From Eriocheir sinensis (Eukaryota > Arthropoda > Malacostraca > Decapoda > Varunidae), in contig NW_026110541.1 in assembly GCF_024679095.1 (NCBI RefSeq), positions 211,001 through 275,000 of the forward strand: a DNA stretch of 64,000 nt, read 5' to 3'. Numbering within the stretch: the stretch's first letter is position 1; each line of letters opens with the position of its first letter. Below the pieces are notes generated by a model. It was not told the DNA's origin and did not search any database. It was given only the letters and a program-made list of their open reading frames with translations. This document shows positions 44,930 through 61,100 of this stretch, in pieces. Both the position numbers and the translations under genes were made by a program.

Positions 44930-47225
44930 ATGTACGTGCTTGTACTCCTTTATTAACAAAAGAAAAAAAATATGAACGTTGGAGTCTGCAAGAGGCCGGT
45001 TGGCCTATACAAGGCAGCTCCTTTGACCCTAAGCTCCCGTGTATCTAACCCCACCTAATATCGCTGTCCATTAATTTATCTAATCTATTTTTGAATGTAA
45101 CAATTGTATTGGCACTCACCACATGACTGCTAAGCCTATTCCACTCATCCACAACCCTGTTAGTAAACCAATTTTGCCTATGTCATTGTTGAATCTTAAT
45201 TTATCAAGTTTAAACCCATTACTTCTTGTCCTACCCGGTTCTCTTAATAAAAAAAAACCTTATGAATATCTCCCTTATTAAAGCCCTTCATCCATTTATA
45301 AACCTCGATCATGTCTCCACGCACCCTTCGCCTTTCTAGAGAATGCAAGTTTAACTGTTTGAGTCTTTCCTCGTATGGCAAGTTTCTCAACCCTTGAATC
45401 ATCTTAGTCATCCTCCTCTGCACTAATTCTAACATTTCGATATCCATTCTATAGTAAGGTAACCAGAACTGAGCCGCATAATCAAGATGGGGTCTAACTA
45501 ATGCTAAATATAGTTTGAGGAAGACTTCAGCGCTGCTGTTGCTTACGCTCCTTGAAATAAATCCGAGTACCTTATTTGCTCGATTTCTAGCTTGAATGCA
45601 TTGTGCCCTTGGACGGAGATCAGAACTCACTAAGACCCCTAAATCTCTCCCGCACCCAGACCTGCTTATGAGAGTGTCATTTAAGCAATAGTTGTGAGAG
45701 GGGTTGCTCCTACCTACACTCAGAATACTGCACTTCCCTACATTGAACTCCATCTGCCATTTATCCGCCCAGTCATACAATCTGTTTAGTTCATCCTGGA
45801 GAATACTGGTGTCCTGATCCGACTCAATTACTCTACCGATCTTGGTATTACCTGCAAACTTACTGACATCAATACTAATTCCTGTATATAAGTCATTGAT
45901 ATAAATAATAAACAAAAGTGGACCTAGTACCGAACCTTGTGGGACCCCACTCATAACACATCCCCAGTCAGATCTTTTACCATTGATCTGCACTCTTTGC
46001 TTCCTATTGCTAAGCCACGCCTTGACCCAGTTCAAAACTTTACCCTCTACTCCGTGAGCCTGTAATTTAAGCAACAGTCGTTGGTGAGGAGCTTTGTCAA
46101 ACGCTTTACTAAAATCAAGATAGATTACATCATAATTTTCATCTCTGTCTACCGCCTCAAATACTTTATTGTAGAAGGACAAGATATTGGTGAGGCATGA
46201 TCTACCTTTCGTGAACCCATGCTGCGAGTCGTGAATTAAGCTATGTTTCGCTAGATGCTCCCGAATGATCCTGGCTATTATGGACTCCAGCATCTTGCCT
46301 ATAACCGATGTTAAGCTAATTGGGCGATAGTTTGAAGCAGCTGACCCGTCCCCCTTTTTTGAAAATCGGCGTCACATTAGCTATTTTCCATAGGCTGGGC
46401 ACATAACCAGTATTTACCGACATCTTAAAGATGTCGGTTAATGGGTCACTGAGTACAACAGCTAATTCCCTTAATACCCTCGGAAATATCCCGTCAGGAC
46501 CAAGCGACCTATTCTTATTAAGCTTATCTATCTCATCCTGAACTATTTGTCTTGTAATGATTATATCCCTCAATTTATCGCCATCCCCGCCCTCGTACAC
46601 TTGAACCCTTTCCGGAATAGTCGTTCGATCTTCTTGTGTGAATACTGAAAAGAAGTAGTAGTTCAACAATGTGCTCATATTTTCGTAATTTTCTACTAGC
46701 TCCCCTGTGTTTGTTTTCAGCGGCCCAATTTTCTCCCGTGTTTTTGTTCAATACATCTGAAAGAAGCCCTTAGGATTACTTTTCGCCTCATTTGCTACTT
46801 TGATCTCATAATTCCTTTTTGCTATCCTGGTGTTCTTCTTCACTAATCTAGATAGTTCGACATACCGGCCCCTGAGATGTGTTTCCCCATTCTTTATTTT
46901 CTGATAAATTCCCTTTTTTACCCTATCTCGTGTTTTAGTCCACGAGTCATCCACTTAGGGTCATTGTTTTCTTTTCTAAGTGTTCGTTGTGGTATATGCT
47001 GTCCTTGACCCTCTAATATTACTCTATTTAAATTATTGTAAGACATTTCTACTTGGTTCTCCTGGTTCTCCAACCCACAGTTCTGGACCTAATGAATCCC
47101 TAGATTATCCCAGTTTACCCCTTCAAGATGTCTTCGAGGCCCCTCGTAATTTCCTCTTCTAATATCTGGCACTAACACTGGGTTTGGTTCGCCTCCTACC
47201 GCCCAGTTTAAGCTAAAACGAACCG
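44930..47225 (-). pseudogene. CR1-like LINE, 5'-truncated and inactive
   Basis: RT fragments run from about 47220 to 45244. They include NYEGPRRHLEGVNWDNLGI, SLGPDGIFPRVLRELAVV, QHGFTKGRSCLTNILSF, YDVIYLDFSKAFDKAPHQRL and VPQGSVLGPLLFIIYINDL. The catalytic motif C reads SKFAGNTKIG instead of FADD, so two residues around the second metal-binding site are lost. A stop (near 46732) and one-base slips at G5 (46350-46354) and at an A/T run near 45245 break the frame. The C-terminal RLKQLNLHSLERRRVRGDM block is intact. The 3' UTR ends with AATAAAGGAGTAC near 44950. The 5' end stops at a GT/TA microsatellite. Confidence 0.88.
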
Positions 47226-47228
47226 TTC

Positions 47229-47525
<297 letters not shown>

Positions 47526-47964
47526 TTTACGTCAAACGTTCTCACCAAGAGGACCCCCCCCAAAAAAAAGCCTGTTTCAGTGTCAGACCATGCAGACAGG
47601 AGAAGTAACAAATAAAAACAAGGTGGGAGAACCAAAATACTGCGAAATGAGTTCGAATGGTGTCTTAATAGTTGATACTTCTTTCTTTGAAAGTATTTAA
47701 GTCATAGGAAGACGTAAATACAGACGCAGGAAGGGAGTTCCAGAGTATACTAGTGGAAGTAAAGTGGAAGTACTTTTTGTTACAATAAAGTTTTATGACG
47801 AGTTTCAGCCACACATTTTGTGCGTTACCAGGATGCGGGACGTGGACCCAACTCGTCGTGCATCCCACCGACCACTTTCCCCAGCCTCCACCCTTTTGAA
47901 AGTGGTTAACTATAAATCTATAACCAACTGATTGAACTGATACTATAAACACATATTTATTACT

Positions 47965-49946
47965 TAATATCTAAAGTTCAAGATGGGCAAGTTTCGTTTC
48001 AAAAACAGTAGCTTATCTACCATTTCTGGCAAAAACCGATTGCGCTTAGCGTCATATATCAAGCCAGCACTACTAAACAGCTGCTCACTAGGAACGCTAC
48101 TTGGTGGACAGGAGAGATACTGGCAAGCTACCTTTGCCAAATCAGGATAGACTGTCTTCATTGTCTTCCACCATTGCAAACTATCTTGACTTGTTCCACT
48201 TATTCTTTTCTCTCTGTGATATTTCTCAATATCTTTCATGAGTAAAGTTACTACAGATGAGTTTTCTGCTTCATCATCACTGCTGGAGGCAAGAATAAAG
48301 GTCATTGCTTCATCTAATGTTCCACAGGTGGTAGGTGTTTCACTCATATCAGCTCTTCTTCGTTTCCTTCTTGGTTCTCCATCTTCCTCTTCTAGAATAG
48401 TCGTCTGACGAAGCTCCTCACATACTCTGGCAAGTGATGATTTTACTTGATCAGTGACGTGAGATGAAGAAAAAAATTTACTCTTGTATCTTGGGTCAAT
48501 ATATGTTGCAATTCTGTAAAGATCTTCATTTTCAATCCAAGAAAATCTTTTCTCAACATCAGCTTCCATTGCTTCTTTCATGAAGTTTACTGCCTGTGTT
48601 GCTTGTCTGTCTTCATTTAACTCAATCACTGATCCTGAGCTTGGTTCATCTTCAGAGCTTGTATCTGAAGTATGAGTTTCTTCAACAGGGTTAGAAACTA
48701 CTGATGTGGTATGCTGAAGAGTGTGTTTTAAGGACTTTACAAGTGGAATCACTTCAGCTGCTGTTGATATGGAGTCACTAAGTTTTTTTTTGTGATATCT
48801 TCATAAGGTTGTAAGGCTTGTACACATTTATGCATAATCAACCACTCAGTATTGCTGGGCTGTTTGATTTTGGAGTTGGTAGCAGCATACACACACGCAG
48901 ATTCCTTTATTTCTAGTGTTCTTCTTAGCATGTGTAAGGTGCTATTCCATCTTGTGGGTGTATCATGCATAACAGAGAGTTTAGGTACTTGCAGCCTGTC
49001 CTGAATCTTTTTAAGTTCATCTTGTGCCATAGTTGAGTGATGAAAGTGCGTAGCAATACTACGAGTTTTTTTTATCATGTTTTCTATATCACAATGTGAT
49101 GATAACCCAGTTTTAGCAATCAGCTGTATTTTATGCACAGTACAATCCAAATTATTTACACCTGAGAGAAACAGAGCTTTTTTTCATATTTGCTCCAGCA
49201 TCACGCAGAACACAGTGCACATTTGTACGAGATATGTCCCACTTCATCAGCATATCATCCAACATTTTGGAAATATACTCTCCTTTATGTCGTTCTTCCA
49301 GTGGTTCAGCACCTAGCACAAAGTTTGTTCTTTCAAATTCCTTATTTATGGTATGTGCAGTTAAACTCAGCAATGAGACACCTGCTGAGGTATCTGACCA
49401 CACATCAGTTGTGAAGGAAAGTTTGTTGTCTTGCTTCACTTCATCAATTATTTCTTTTATTTTCTTGAAAACAGACTCATACATATCACTACATATCGTT
49501 GATGAATATAAATTTCGCTGCTTTAGACTGTATAGTGGAGCAGCTTCAGTCATCAGTCTCATGAAACCTATGTCCTCAACATGACTGAAAGGCAAAGCAT
49601 CCATGACTAACATTTCTGCAATGCATTTATCCAGTTTCTTTGCCTTAGGGTTAGAAGCATCCCATAATTTTGCACTCTGAAAATACTCAGCAACATTCCT
49701 TTGCTTAGCATCTGTCTTTGCTTTTTGCAAAGGTGTTTTTTCTATATATATTTTTTCTTCCAACTTCTATGTCTCTTTTGCCATTAACTCTTCAAACTGT
49801 TCTTTATGCAGTGATTTCAAGTGGTTTTTCAAAGATGTAGTTCCACGTCCCTTTCGTGAATAATCTTTCTTGCACAACAGACACTGTGCTAGGTCACTTG
49901 ACTTGCTCATAAAATATTTCCACACTTCACTGCTATGTGACGCCAT
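47965..49946 (-). pseudogene. BED zinc-finger hAT transposase, three lesions
   Basis: The ATG at 49946 opens a BED finger (EVWKYFMSKSSDLAQCLLCK ... TTSLKNHLKSLHKEQFEEL). A TAG follows near 49780. The same frame continues with FTTDVWSDTSAGVSLLSLTA and HCVLRDAGANMKK. The frame then slips at an A7 run (about 49178-49184) to give LDCTVHKIQLIAKTGLSS and HDTPTRWNSTLHMLRRTLE. It slips back at an A9 run (about 48783-48791) for the acidic linker and the hAT dimerisation domain (SSVPSEQLFSSAGLIYDAKR), ending at about 47966. The intact length would be about 660 residues, normal for ZBED-like hAT transposases. Both shifts are in homopolymers, so sequence error is possible. The nonsense codon is not explained that way. 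Confidence 0.85.
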
Positions 49947-51339
<1,393 letters not shown>

Positions 51340-51340
<1 letters not shown>

Positions 51341-51515
51341 ACACATCCTCTGTAGAGTGCGGATGCGGATGTGGATGCGGATGTATATTTCACCACAAAT
51401 GCGGATGCGGAGGCGGAGGCGGATGTTCAGTTTATCACAACTACGGATGCGGATGCGGATGCGGATGTGAAAAAATATGCGGATGTTCCGCGTATGCGGA
51501 TGCGGATGCGGATAT
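51340..51515 (+). repeat. Right subterminal GGATGC hexamer field
   Basis: Many GCGGATGCGGATG units, some as GGAGGCGGAGGC. Orientation on the plus strand is the same as in the left field. Confidence 0.8.
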
Positions 51516-51525
51516 CCGATACATC

Positions 51526-51822
<297 letters not shown>

Positions 51823-51919
51823 TCAATCAATCAATCAATCAATGAGGCATACATCGGGGACGCGTTGCCTAATCCACCCCACTACGCGCTATGCCCGGGG
51901 GTCCCTCCGGACGAGTCCC

Positions 51920-52282
51920 CAAGCAGGCCGAACTGGTAGCGTACTGGACCCACATTCGCCGCGAGATGGACGACGAGGGTACGAATACTTACGCTACCAC
52001 CTCGGATTTTTCAGTCACCGCCGAGTGGCTTAAAACTACCCACATGCTGTCCTGAAGACCACCCATCAACCCGGACTCTAGAGGAAGCCGTCCAAGCGAA
52101 TCAAGAACGAGTTCCGGGGGGCAGCATGAGCCAATACAAGATGGCGCCACTATAAACACTCGCCTGCGCCAGAACGGGCTGGGCCGACCATCAGGCCCCA
52201 CCGCGAAGACTTGGGCCGACCATCAGGCCCCACCGGGAAGAAGCCTACCGGCGCAAGAGGCTGCAACGGAAAAAAAAAAAAA
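51920..52282 (+). mobile_element. tRNA-derived SINE, copy 2
   Basis: Plus-strand head GGCCGAACTGGTAGCGTACT with a weakened box B (GGGTACGAATAC). The body is nearly identical to 21385-21781 in reverse complement (CGAGTGGCTTAAAACTACCC, ATGAGCCAATACAAGATGGC, GGGCCGACCATCAGGCCCCA twice), ending CTACCGGCGCAAG and A13. The tail abuts a LINE 3' region directly. Confidence 0.88.
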
Positions 52283-52284
52283 AC

Positions 52285-53768
52285 CGAGTACCTCCGGCAG
52301 GATCTTTAGACGTGCTCAAGCCACGAAATCCGTAGGCATCCCCTTGTCCTCCCCCCAGTGCTCGTATATCCGTAGTTGTCGTTTACGGAATATGCAGGTA
52401 ATATATTTCGAATCAGTCTCATGGAGTAGTCGCCGGTTTGACACAAAGTCATTTCAGTGATACCCCATGATTCTGCGTAGACACTCTTTATTAAAGACAT
52501 CAATCCGCGTCTACAGGTCCCCGTTTAGTGTCCATGTCCCACAACCATAGAAGAAGACAGGGAGCACAAGGGACTTGAAGATCCGAATCTTTGCTCTTTT
52601 GCATAGGTATCGACAACGCCATATACTCGTGCTGAGCGAGTCCATTACACCTTGGGCCAGACCAATCCGCCGTAAGACTTCCTGGCAAGACTGACCGTTG
52701 TTATGAACTACGCTACCAAGATACGTGAAACTTTCCGAGATCTCAACGTCCTCGCCACACGCATGAACAGACTGTACTGTGTTTTCCAACAAGCCACAAA
52801 ACATCAGTACCTTGGTCTTGGCCCAGGAGACCTGGAGTCCCAAGGGCTTCTCCTCCTCGTTCAGTGCCTCGAGAGCCATCACCAAAACCTTCAGCGACTC
52901 CGCCAGGATTAATGCATCATCAGCAAAAACAAGGTCAGTGACCCTGGTGTTGCCAATGGATGCTCCGCAATGACTCTGGCCCACAACTCTGCCCAGTGCC
53001 CAGTCCATACAATTGTTGAAAAGAGATTGGTCAAAGACACAGCCCCGCCTCACTCCCGCATTCACGGGAAAGAAGCTGGACAAGCCCCCCCCCCAAAAAA
53101 AAAAAAAAAACACAAACACACACTCACACTTCACAGCACTCTCTGTCCTAGAATACAGGCCAGTCAGCAGACCAATAGTCCTCGCAAGAATCCCACGGAG
53201 TCGCAGAAGATACCAGAGTGCTTCACGATGCACTGAATCAATCGCCTTCTTGAGATCGACATAGGCTGCACGCATCCCCTGTCGAAACTCACCTCGGCGC
53301 TCCACCAGTACGCGATGTGCTAGGATACGATCAGTTATTGACTTACCAGGCGTGAACCCAGACTGTTCGGGTCTCTGCAGCTTCAGCAGCTACCTGCGAA
53401 TTCGCATCAGTAATAGGTGGGGAGGCACCTTGCCTGGCACACTGAGCAGTGTAATACCACGGTAGTTGTTGCAGTCCTGGCGGTCCCCTTTCCCTTTCCA
53501 GATAGGGACGATCAACCCCCTCTTCCAGTCATGAGGAATGGTACCGGACTGTCTTACGGCAGTCAAGACCGCATGCAACCCATGGAACATGGCCTCACCT
53601 CCAGCTTTGAGCAGCTCCGCGCTGATGTTACAGGCACCAGTGCCTTCCCACCCTCAACAGCCACAGCCTCCCTGACCTCACCCAGAGAGGGTGGGCTTTC
53701 GTCAATGGGTGGGTCACCATTCACCACTTGCAACCCAACCAGGAAGTTGCGTACGTGGAGGTCCATAA
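52285..53768 (-). pseudogene. LINE reverse-transcriptase relic with internal low-complexity gain
   Basis: Minus-strand reading from about 53768: [112 protein letters not shown] (FADD intact), SESFTYLGSVVHNNGQS and KIRIFKSLVLPVFFYGCGTW. It then continues after a stop with DVFNKECLRRIMGYHWNDF. The frame is broken at about 53390 and 52511. An in-frame stretch rich in Phe/Val (about 53085-53125, from T/G runs) interrupts the fingers/palm and looks like microsatellite growth inside the coding region. The LINE family is not firmly assigned. Confidence 0.85.
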
Positions 53769-53770
53769 AA

Positions 53771-53986
<216 letters not shown>

Positions 53987-54092
53987 AGCCATAGAAAACT
54001 GGTTAATAGAGGCAATGATTTTTACCACTTTTTCACAAATTTCTTAGTATTAGCGCACGCTCTCGATAAGCTAATACCAGATATTCCAACAA

Positions 54093-54364
<272 letters not shown>

Positions 54365-54556
54365 TGCCCCGCGAGCCGCGACACCACTCGTGTCATCATC
54401 ATCTTCTCCGGCAATATTTTCCGATGACAACAGCGGTATCGACCGCTAAAACACAACACGGACTCCAACACATGATTGTCCCCACACGCACTGTTCATTT
54501 ACCAACCTATACACAATTGCAATTGCCCATTAACGCACCCGCTTATCTCTCTAAGC

Positions 54557-54622
54557 CAAAACACAATCAACCGCGGCCAAAACACAATCAACCGCGGCCA
54601 AAACACGATCAACCGCGGAACA
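54557..54622 (+). repeat. 21-bp triplicate
   Basis: Three copies of AAAACACRATCAACCGCGGM in tandem. Each contains CCGCGG. Confidence 0.85.
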
Positions 54623-54765
54623 AAATGTTATGAAAACAAAGCTGCGTCACCGCGTGAATTAAGCATGTCGGTTAGGTAGATTATTGTATGAGCTCGGTGT
54701 GAGTTTGATGTATGACTCACACGCCTGACGTATTACCCTCGTGATGTCTGTATGTATGTCATGCC

Positions 54766-54800
54766 TATATAAGAAGCATTTATTCAGGCTAGACCTCAGA
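54766..54800 (+). promoter_or_regulatory. TATA box plus initiator core promoter
   Basis: TATATAAG at 54766-54773. An arthropod-type initiator CTCAGA has its A at 54798, 32 bp downstream, the expected TATA-to-start distance. A 57-nt leader leads to the ATG at 54855. The upstream 100 bp contains GTATGACTCACAC (AP-1-like), a guess as to regulation. Confidence 0.5.
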
Positions 54801-54854
54801 TCAGCCAGCACTCTGCTAGTGTGCGGTACACCCAGTTGTCCTTCCCTAGACAAC

Positions 54855-54881
54855 ATGGGCAAAACCTTCATCTTGGCTACT
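54855..54881 (+). CDS. Putative 9-codon first exon of a secreted-protein gene
   Basis: ATG in good context (GACAACATGGGC) encodes MGKTFILAT and then meets a strong donor, ACT|GTGAGT, in phase 0. A very short first exon carrying the start of a signal peptide behind a TATA/Inr promoter is a common layout for arthropod cuticle and other secreted proteins. The peptide is basic then hydrophobic, as in a signal sequence. No downstream exon was recognised before the kinase-like relic at 55.8 kb, so the gene may be truncated, may continue past repeats, or may be a gene fragment. Confidence 0.4.
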
Positions 54882-55315
54882 GTGAGTATGGAGTGAAGTA
54901 GTACCATAGAGGAAAGCGTATCTAACATATCTATTGTGTTCTATTATCTTAGTTTTACTTAGGATTATATTTCTATGATACTTTATTGTGTGAGTTTTTA
55001 CTCAATATTATACCAGTGTTAACGTCAGTAACCAATAGTGAAAGAAAACCTGAAGACTCATTGAGTCTAGTAAGCCAGTCGCTGGTTTAAACAATATTTT
55101 TACCCTCTGTAATATTAAGTAGTATTAAGGTAGAATAAAATACATATAAGAAAGGCGACACCGTTTCATCACCCCATTTACGAACTCCTTTAAATACTCC
55201 TAAAGTACCAGAATTTTAAGTCAAGTGTCACTAATACAAACAGTGTGTCGTCTACCCTGTGTGCCCGGATTACGGGCTACAACATGTGTGTGTGTGTGTG
55301 CTTTCGTGTGTGTGC

Positions 55316-55402
<87 letters not shown>

Positions 55403-55459
55403 CATGCGTGCGTGCGTGTGTGCCTTCCTGCTTGCCTGCGTGCGTACGTGAGTGCTTGC

Positions 55460-55491
<32 letters not shown>

Positions 55492-55587
55492 ACGTGCGTG
55501 CGTGCGTGCGTGAGTGCGTGCGTGCGTGTTTGCCTGCCTGCGTGCGTGCGTGCGTGCAGCGTGCGTTCGTGCTTGCGTGTATGTGTG

Positions 55588-55619
<32 letters not shown>

Positions 55620-55814
55620 TGCATGTGTGTGTACATGCGTGCGTGCATGCGTGCGTGCGTGCGTGTGTTCGTGCATGCGACAGCCGTCCAGATCTAGACT
55701 CCAATTTTTTTTCCGCCTCAACTCCAAGCTAAACCGAGCTGAACAAAACTAACCGTCGAAAACCGAGGTCTGGCTCTAAATCGCCACACACATACGGCAT
55801 GGTGAGACAGAGAC
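54882..55814. other. Unique DNA then GT-rich repeats
   Basis: 54900-55270 is AT-rich without a visible exon. 55284-55398 is (GT)n and 55400-55680 is degenerate GTGCGTGC repeat with TGCCTGCC interruptions. Frames through these are low complexity. Confidence 0.6.
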
Positions 55815-56625
55815 ATGGCTCCCCCACACACCACCCCCCTCCTCGTGCTGACGAGGGAGCGCATCGACACGCTTTTGGCCGAGCACAAGCAGGTGCTGGG
55901 ACGCGGCGCCTCGTGCACAGTGTACTTGGTGGAGGTTGGCGTCGCCCTGTGCTGCCTCAAGGTGGCAAGGGAGTAGCGCCTCGCCGCCATGTTCCGCAGG
56001 GAGTTTGACATCCTACTGGACCTGGACGGCGCGGCGGGCGCCCCCAATGCCTTGGGCACCAGCTTTGGGTTCCCCGTTATGCTCACCACCTTCCGCGGCC
56101 AGAACACCTTCTGCGACCTGAACAACCTTGCTCCCCGCGACACTGACAAACTGGCGGTCTTCGTGGCGCTGGCACAGGACGTGCGGCAGCCCTACGCCCA
56201 GGCTACGCTCACAATGACATCATGACCGACAACGTGGTGCTGCGCAAGGCGCCGACGGCCGCCTGCAGGTGTCCCTCATTGACTACGGCCTGGCCAAGAC
56301 ATTCGGCACAGGACTCCGCATCGCGCGCACGCACACGCACCGGACGCCCTGTATGGCCCCGGGCTGCGGCGCGGCGCGCCCTGCTCGCCCCGTGGACGTG
56401 TTCTCCCTCGGCTACGTCCTGAGGCGCGTCCTGGCCTGCGTGTGGCACACACGCGCTACCCCAACCTGGAGGTGCTGGCCGACAGCGCCATGGCAGCAGA
56501 CCCGGTCAGGATGTACGCGGGCGAGACATCCAGGAAGGCGCCCCTTGTCCGGCGTGTTCGCAAGGCCTTCTCCTGCCTCTTCCCGCCATTACTAAGGAGG
56601 AAGACAAGTCAGGATTTCCTTTCCT
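55815..56625 (+). pseudogene. Protein-kinase-like pseudogene
   Basis: ATG at 55815 encodes MAPPHTTPLLVLTRERIDTL and then a glycine-loop-like VLGRGASCTVYLVE and CCLKVARE (the candidate ATP-binding Lys). An in-frame TAG follows at 55974. The frame resumes with FRREFDILLDLDGAAGAPNA. It shifts near 56195 to give GYAHNDIMTDNVVLR (catalytic loop HxDxxxxN) and again near 56255 for VSLIDYGLAKTFGTGLR (DYG in place of DFG). It continues through PVDVFSLGYVLRRVLA and shifts once more near 56445, ending at TAA 56623-56625. The third Gly of the loop is Cys. GC-rich coding composition is retained, and no introns are seen, so it may be a retrocopy or an intronless family member that decayed. Confidence 0.82.
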
Positions 56626-56945
56626 AACGGATGAATGGTTTTACCAGTCCAGTTCTTTCCTTTGGAGGCAGTTACTCCACACCCACTAGTGGCTGAAGAA
56701 TGCACACCCATAAGGAGGAAGACAAGTCAGGATTTCCTTTCCTAACGGATGAATGGTTTTACTTGTCCAGTTCTTTCCTTTTGAAGCATTTACTCTACAC
56801 CTACCAAGGGCTGATTAAGCCACTCCCATAATTTATAACTAAGGAAGAAGACAAGTCAGGATTTCCTTTCCTAACGGATGAGGAGTTTTACCTGTCCAGT
56901 TCTTCCCTTTGGCGGCAGTTACTCCACACCCACCAAGGAACACAC
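56592..56945 (+). repeat. 117-129-bp triplicate overlapping the kinase 3' end
   Basis: Units start AAGGAGGAAGACAAGTCAGG near 56595, 56712 and 56841 and contain TTCCTTTCCTAACGGATGA and a CAGTTACTCCACACCCACYA segment. The first unit includes the last codons of the kinase-like frame (RRKTSQDFLS). Confidence 0.88.
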
Positions 56946-58565
<1,620 letters not shown>

Positions 58566-60325
58566 CAAAACGTTGCTTTTCTACTCTAGTTAATATTAAG
58601 TTGAAGGAAGTGACGGTCGAGCTTGTTTTTAAAGGAGTCAATCGTGTTACACTGGACCACTGATGGTGGGAGCTTATTCCATTCTCGCACTACAACGTTG
58701 GTGAAGAAAAATTTGGTGCAGTCTGAATTTACTTGTCTACATTTGAGTTTTGTGCCATTGTTCCTCGTTCGCAAAGTGTCATCGATCATAAACAATTTTG
58801 TTCTGTCTACATTCGTGAAACCATTAAGTATTTTAAAACATTCGATCAGTTTTCCTCGGAGGAGACGTTTCTCAAGAGAGAACATGTTAAGGGTGGAAAG
58901 CCCTTCTTCGTAGGATTTGTTGCGCAAGGAAGGGATCATTTTTGTTGCTCGACGCTGAACACCTTCTAGTTTAGCAATGTCCTTTGCATGGTGGGGAGAC
59001 CAAAACTGTACCGCATATTCCAAGTGGGGTCTGGCTAAACTATTGTAGAGCGGAAGTATTACATCTTTATTCTTGAATAAAAAGTTTTTTTTTAATGAAG
59101 CCCAACATTCTGTTCGCTTTATGTGCTGCATCGATGCATTGATGTCAGAATTTGAGGTTTGGCGCGATTTTAATCCCCAGGTCCTTAACGCATTGAACGC
59201 TGGTGAGTTTAACGCCGCGTATTTCGTAATCGAACTTCTTATTTTTTTGTTCCAACTTGAAGGACCTGGCACTTGTCTACGTTAAGGGCATCTGCCATTT
59301 ATCCGACCAAGCTGAAATTTTGTGCAAATCCTCTTGGAGGCTTTGCCTGTCTTCGTCAGTGAGAACCGAGTTACCAATCTTTGTGTCATCTGCAAATTTA
59401 CTAATGCGATTATTGAGTCCAACATCCACGTCGTTGATGTAAATAATGAAGAGCACTGGGCCAAGAACCGAGCCCTGAGGGACGCCACTAGTGACCGGCG
59501 CCCACTCTGAGTGAAATCCGTCAATAACAACTCTTTGTTGTCAGTTGCTCAACCAATTCGCGATCCATTGGTTTACTTGACCGTCAAAGCCTTTTTGCTT
59601 TAATTTATAAAGTAATTTATGATGTGGGACTTTATCAAACGCTTTCTGGAAATCAAGATAGACTACGTCCACTGATTTGGTTACGTCATAAATTGAGAAG
59701 AGATCGTTATAAAAGGTCAGTAGGTTTTACAGGCAGGATCTTTTGTTACGGAAGCCATGTTGTGAATCCCCAATTAATGAGTGGCTTTCGAGGAAACTCA
59801 CAATTCTGTCTCTAATTATGCTCTCGAGTAGCTTACCTACAATTGAAGTTAGACTAATGGGTCGGTAGTTACCTGGTATTTTTTTGTCTCCTTTCTTAAA
59901 AATCAATTGTCACGTTAGCCTTTTTCCAATCCGAAGGAACGATGCCTTGTCTCAAGGACATATTGAATACGGTAGTGAGGAGGAGAGTATCTCGCTCTTT
60001 GTTTCTTTAAGCAGTATAGGATATACTTTGTCGGGTCCAGGACTTTTATTTGTTTTAGTGAATGGAGAGCTTTAAGGACTTCATCGGTTGTTATTTCAAA
60101 ATTAGCCAATGCATGCTCGAGATTTACAATAGTTCTGGTGTTGGTGGTAGCGAGAGGAAGACTGTTAGTATTAAACACCGTGGAAAAGTAGTTGTTTAAG
60201 AGGTTTGCAATGTGTTGGTTGTCAGTCACTAGTGCACCGTCGCTGTTTGTTAAAGGTCAAATACCACTTTTGATCGCCTTTCTGTTGTTTATGTAACTGA
60301 AGAAAGATTTCGGATTATTTTACAG
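58566..60325 (-). pseudogene. CR1-like LINE, second copy, broken
   Basis: Minus-strand C-terminal RT part (59272-58586): LFKNKDVILPLYNSLARPHL, EYAVQFWSPHHAKDIAKLEG, VQRRATKMIPSLRNKSYEEG and VVVREWNKLPPSVVQCNTID. Upstream in other frames is the intact catalytic KFADDTKI (near 59405-59380), and IANLLNNYFSTVFNTNSL and FEITTDEVLKALHSLK near 60210-60060. It belongs to the same broad group as the LINE at 44.9-47.2 kb but is clearly diverged. Several frameshifts. The 5' end runs into GAGAGAGAG and the large ATT array at 60335. Confidence 0.85.
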
Positions 60326-60334
60326 AGAGAGAGA

Positions 60335-61100
<766 letters not shown>

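Noticed and set aside
47665..47952. Separate gene on the minus strand
   Set aside because: Its end (ILWNSLPASVF...DLNTFKERS) resembles a LINE C-terminal tail. It is more likely a small LINE fragment within the hAT element than a gene.
54650..55200. Solo LTR of a retrotransposon
   Set aside because: A TATA box is present, but no TG...CA ends, duplicate LTR or primer-binding site could be shown. The promoter plus first-exon reading fits better.
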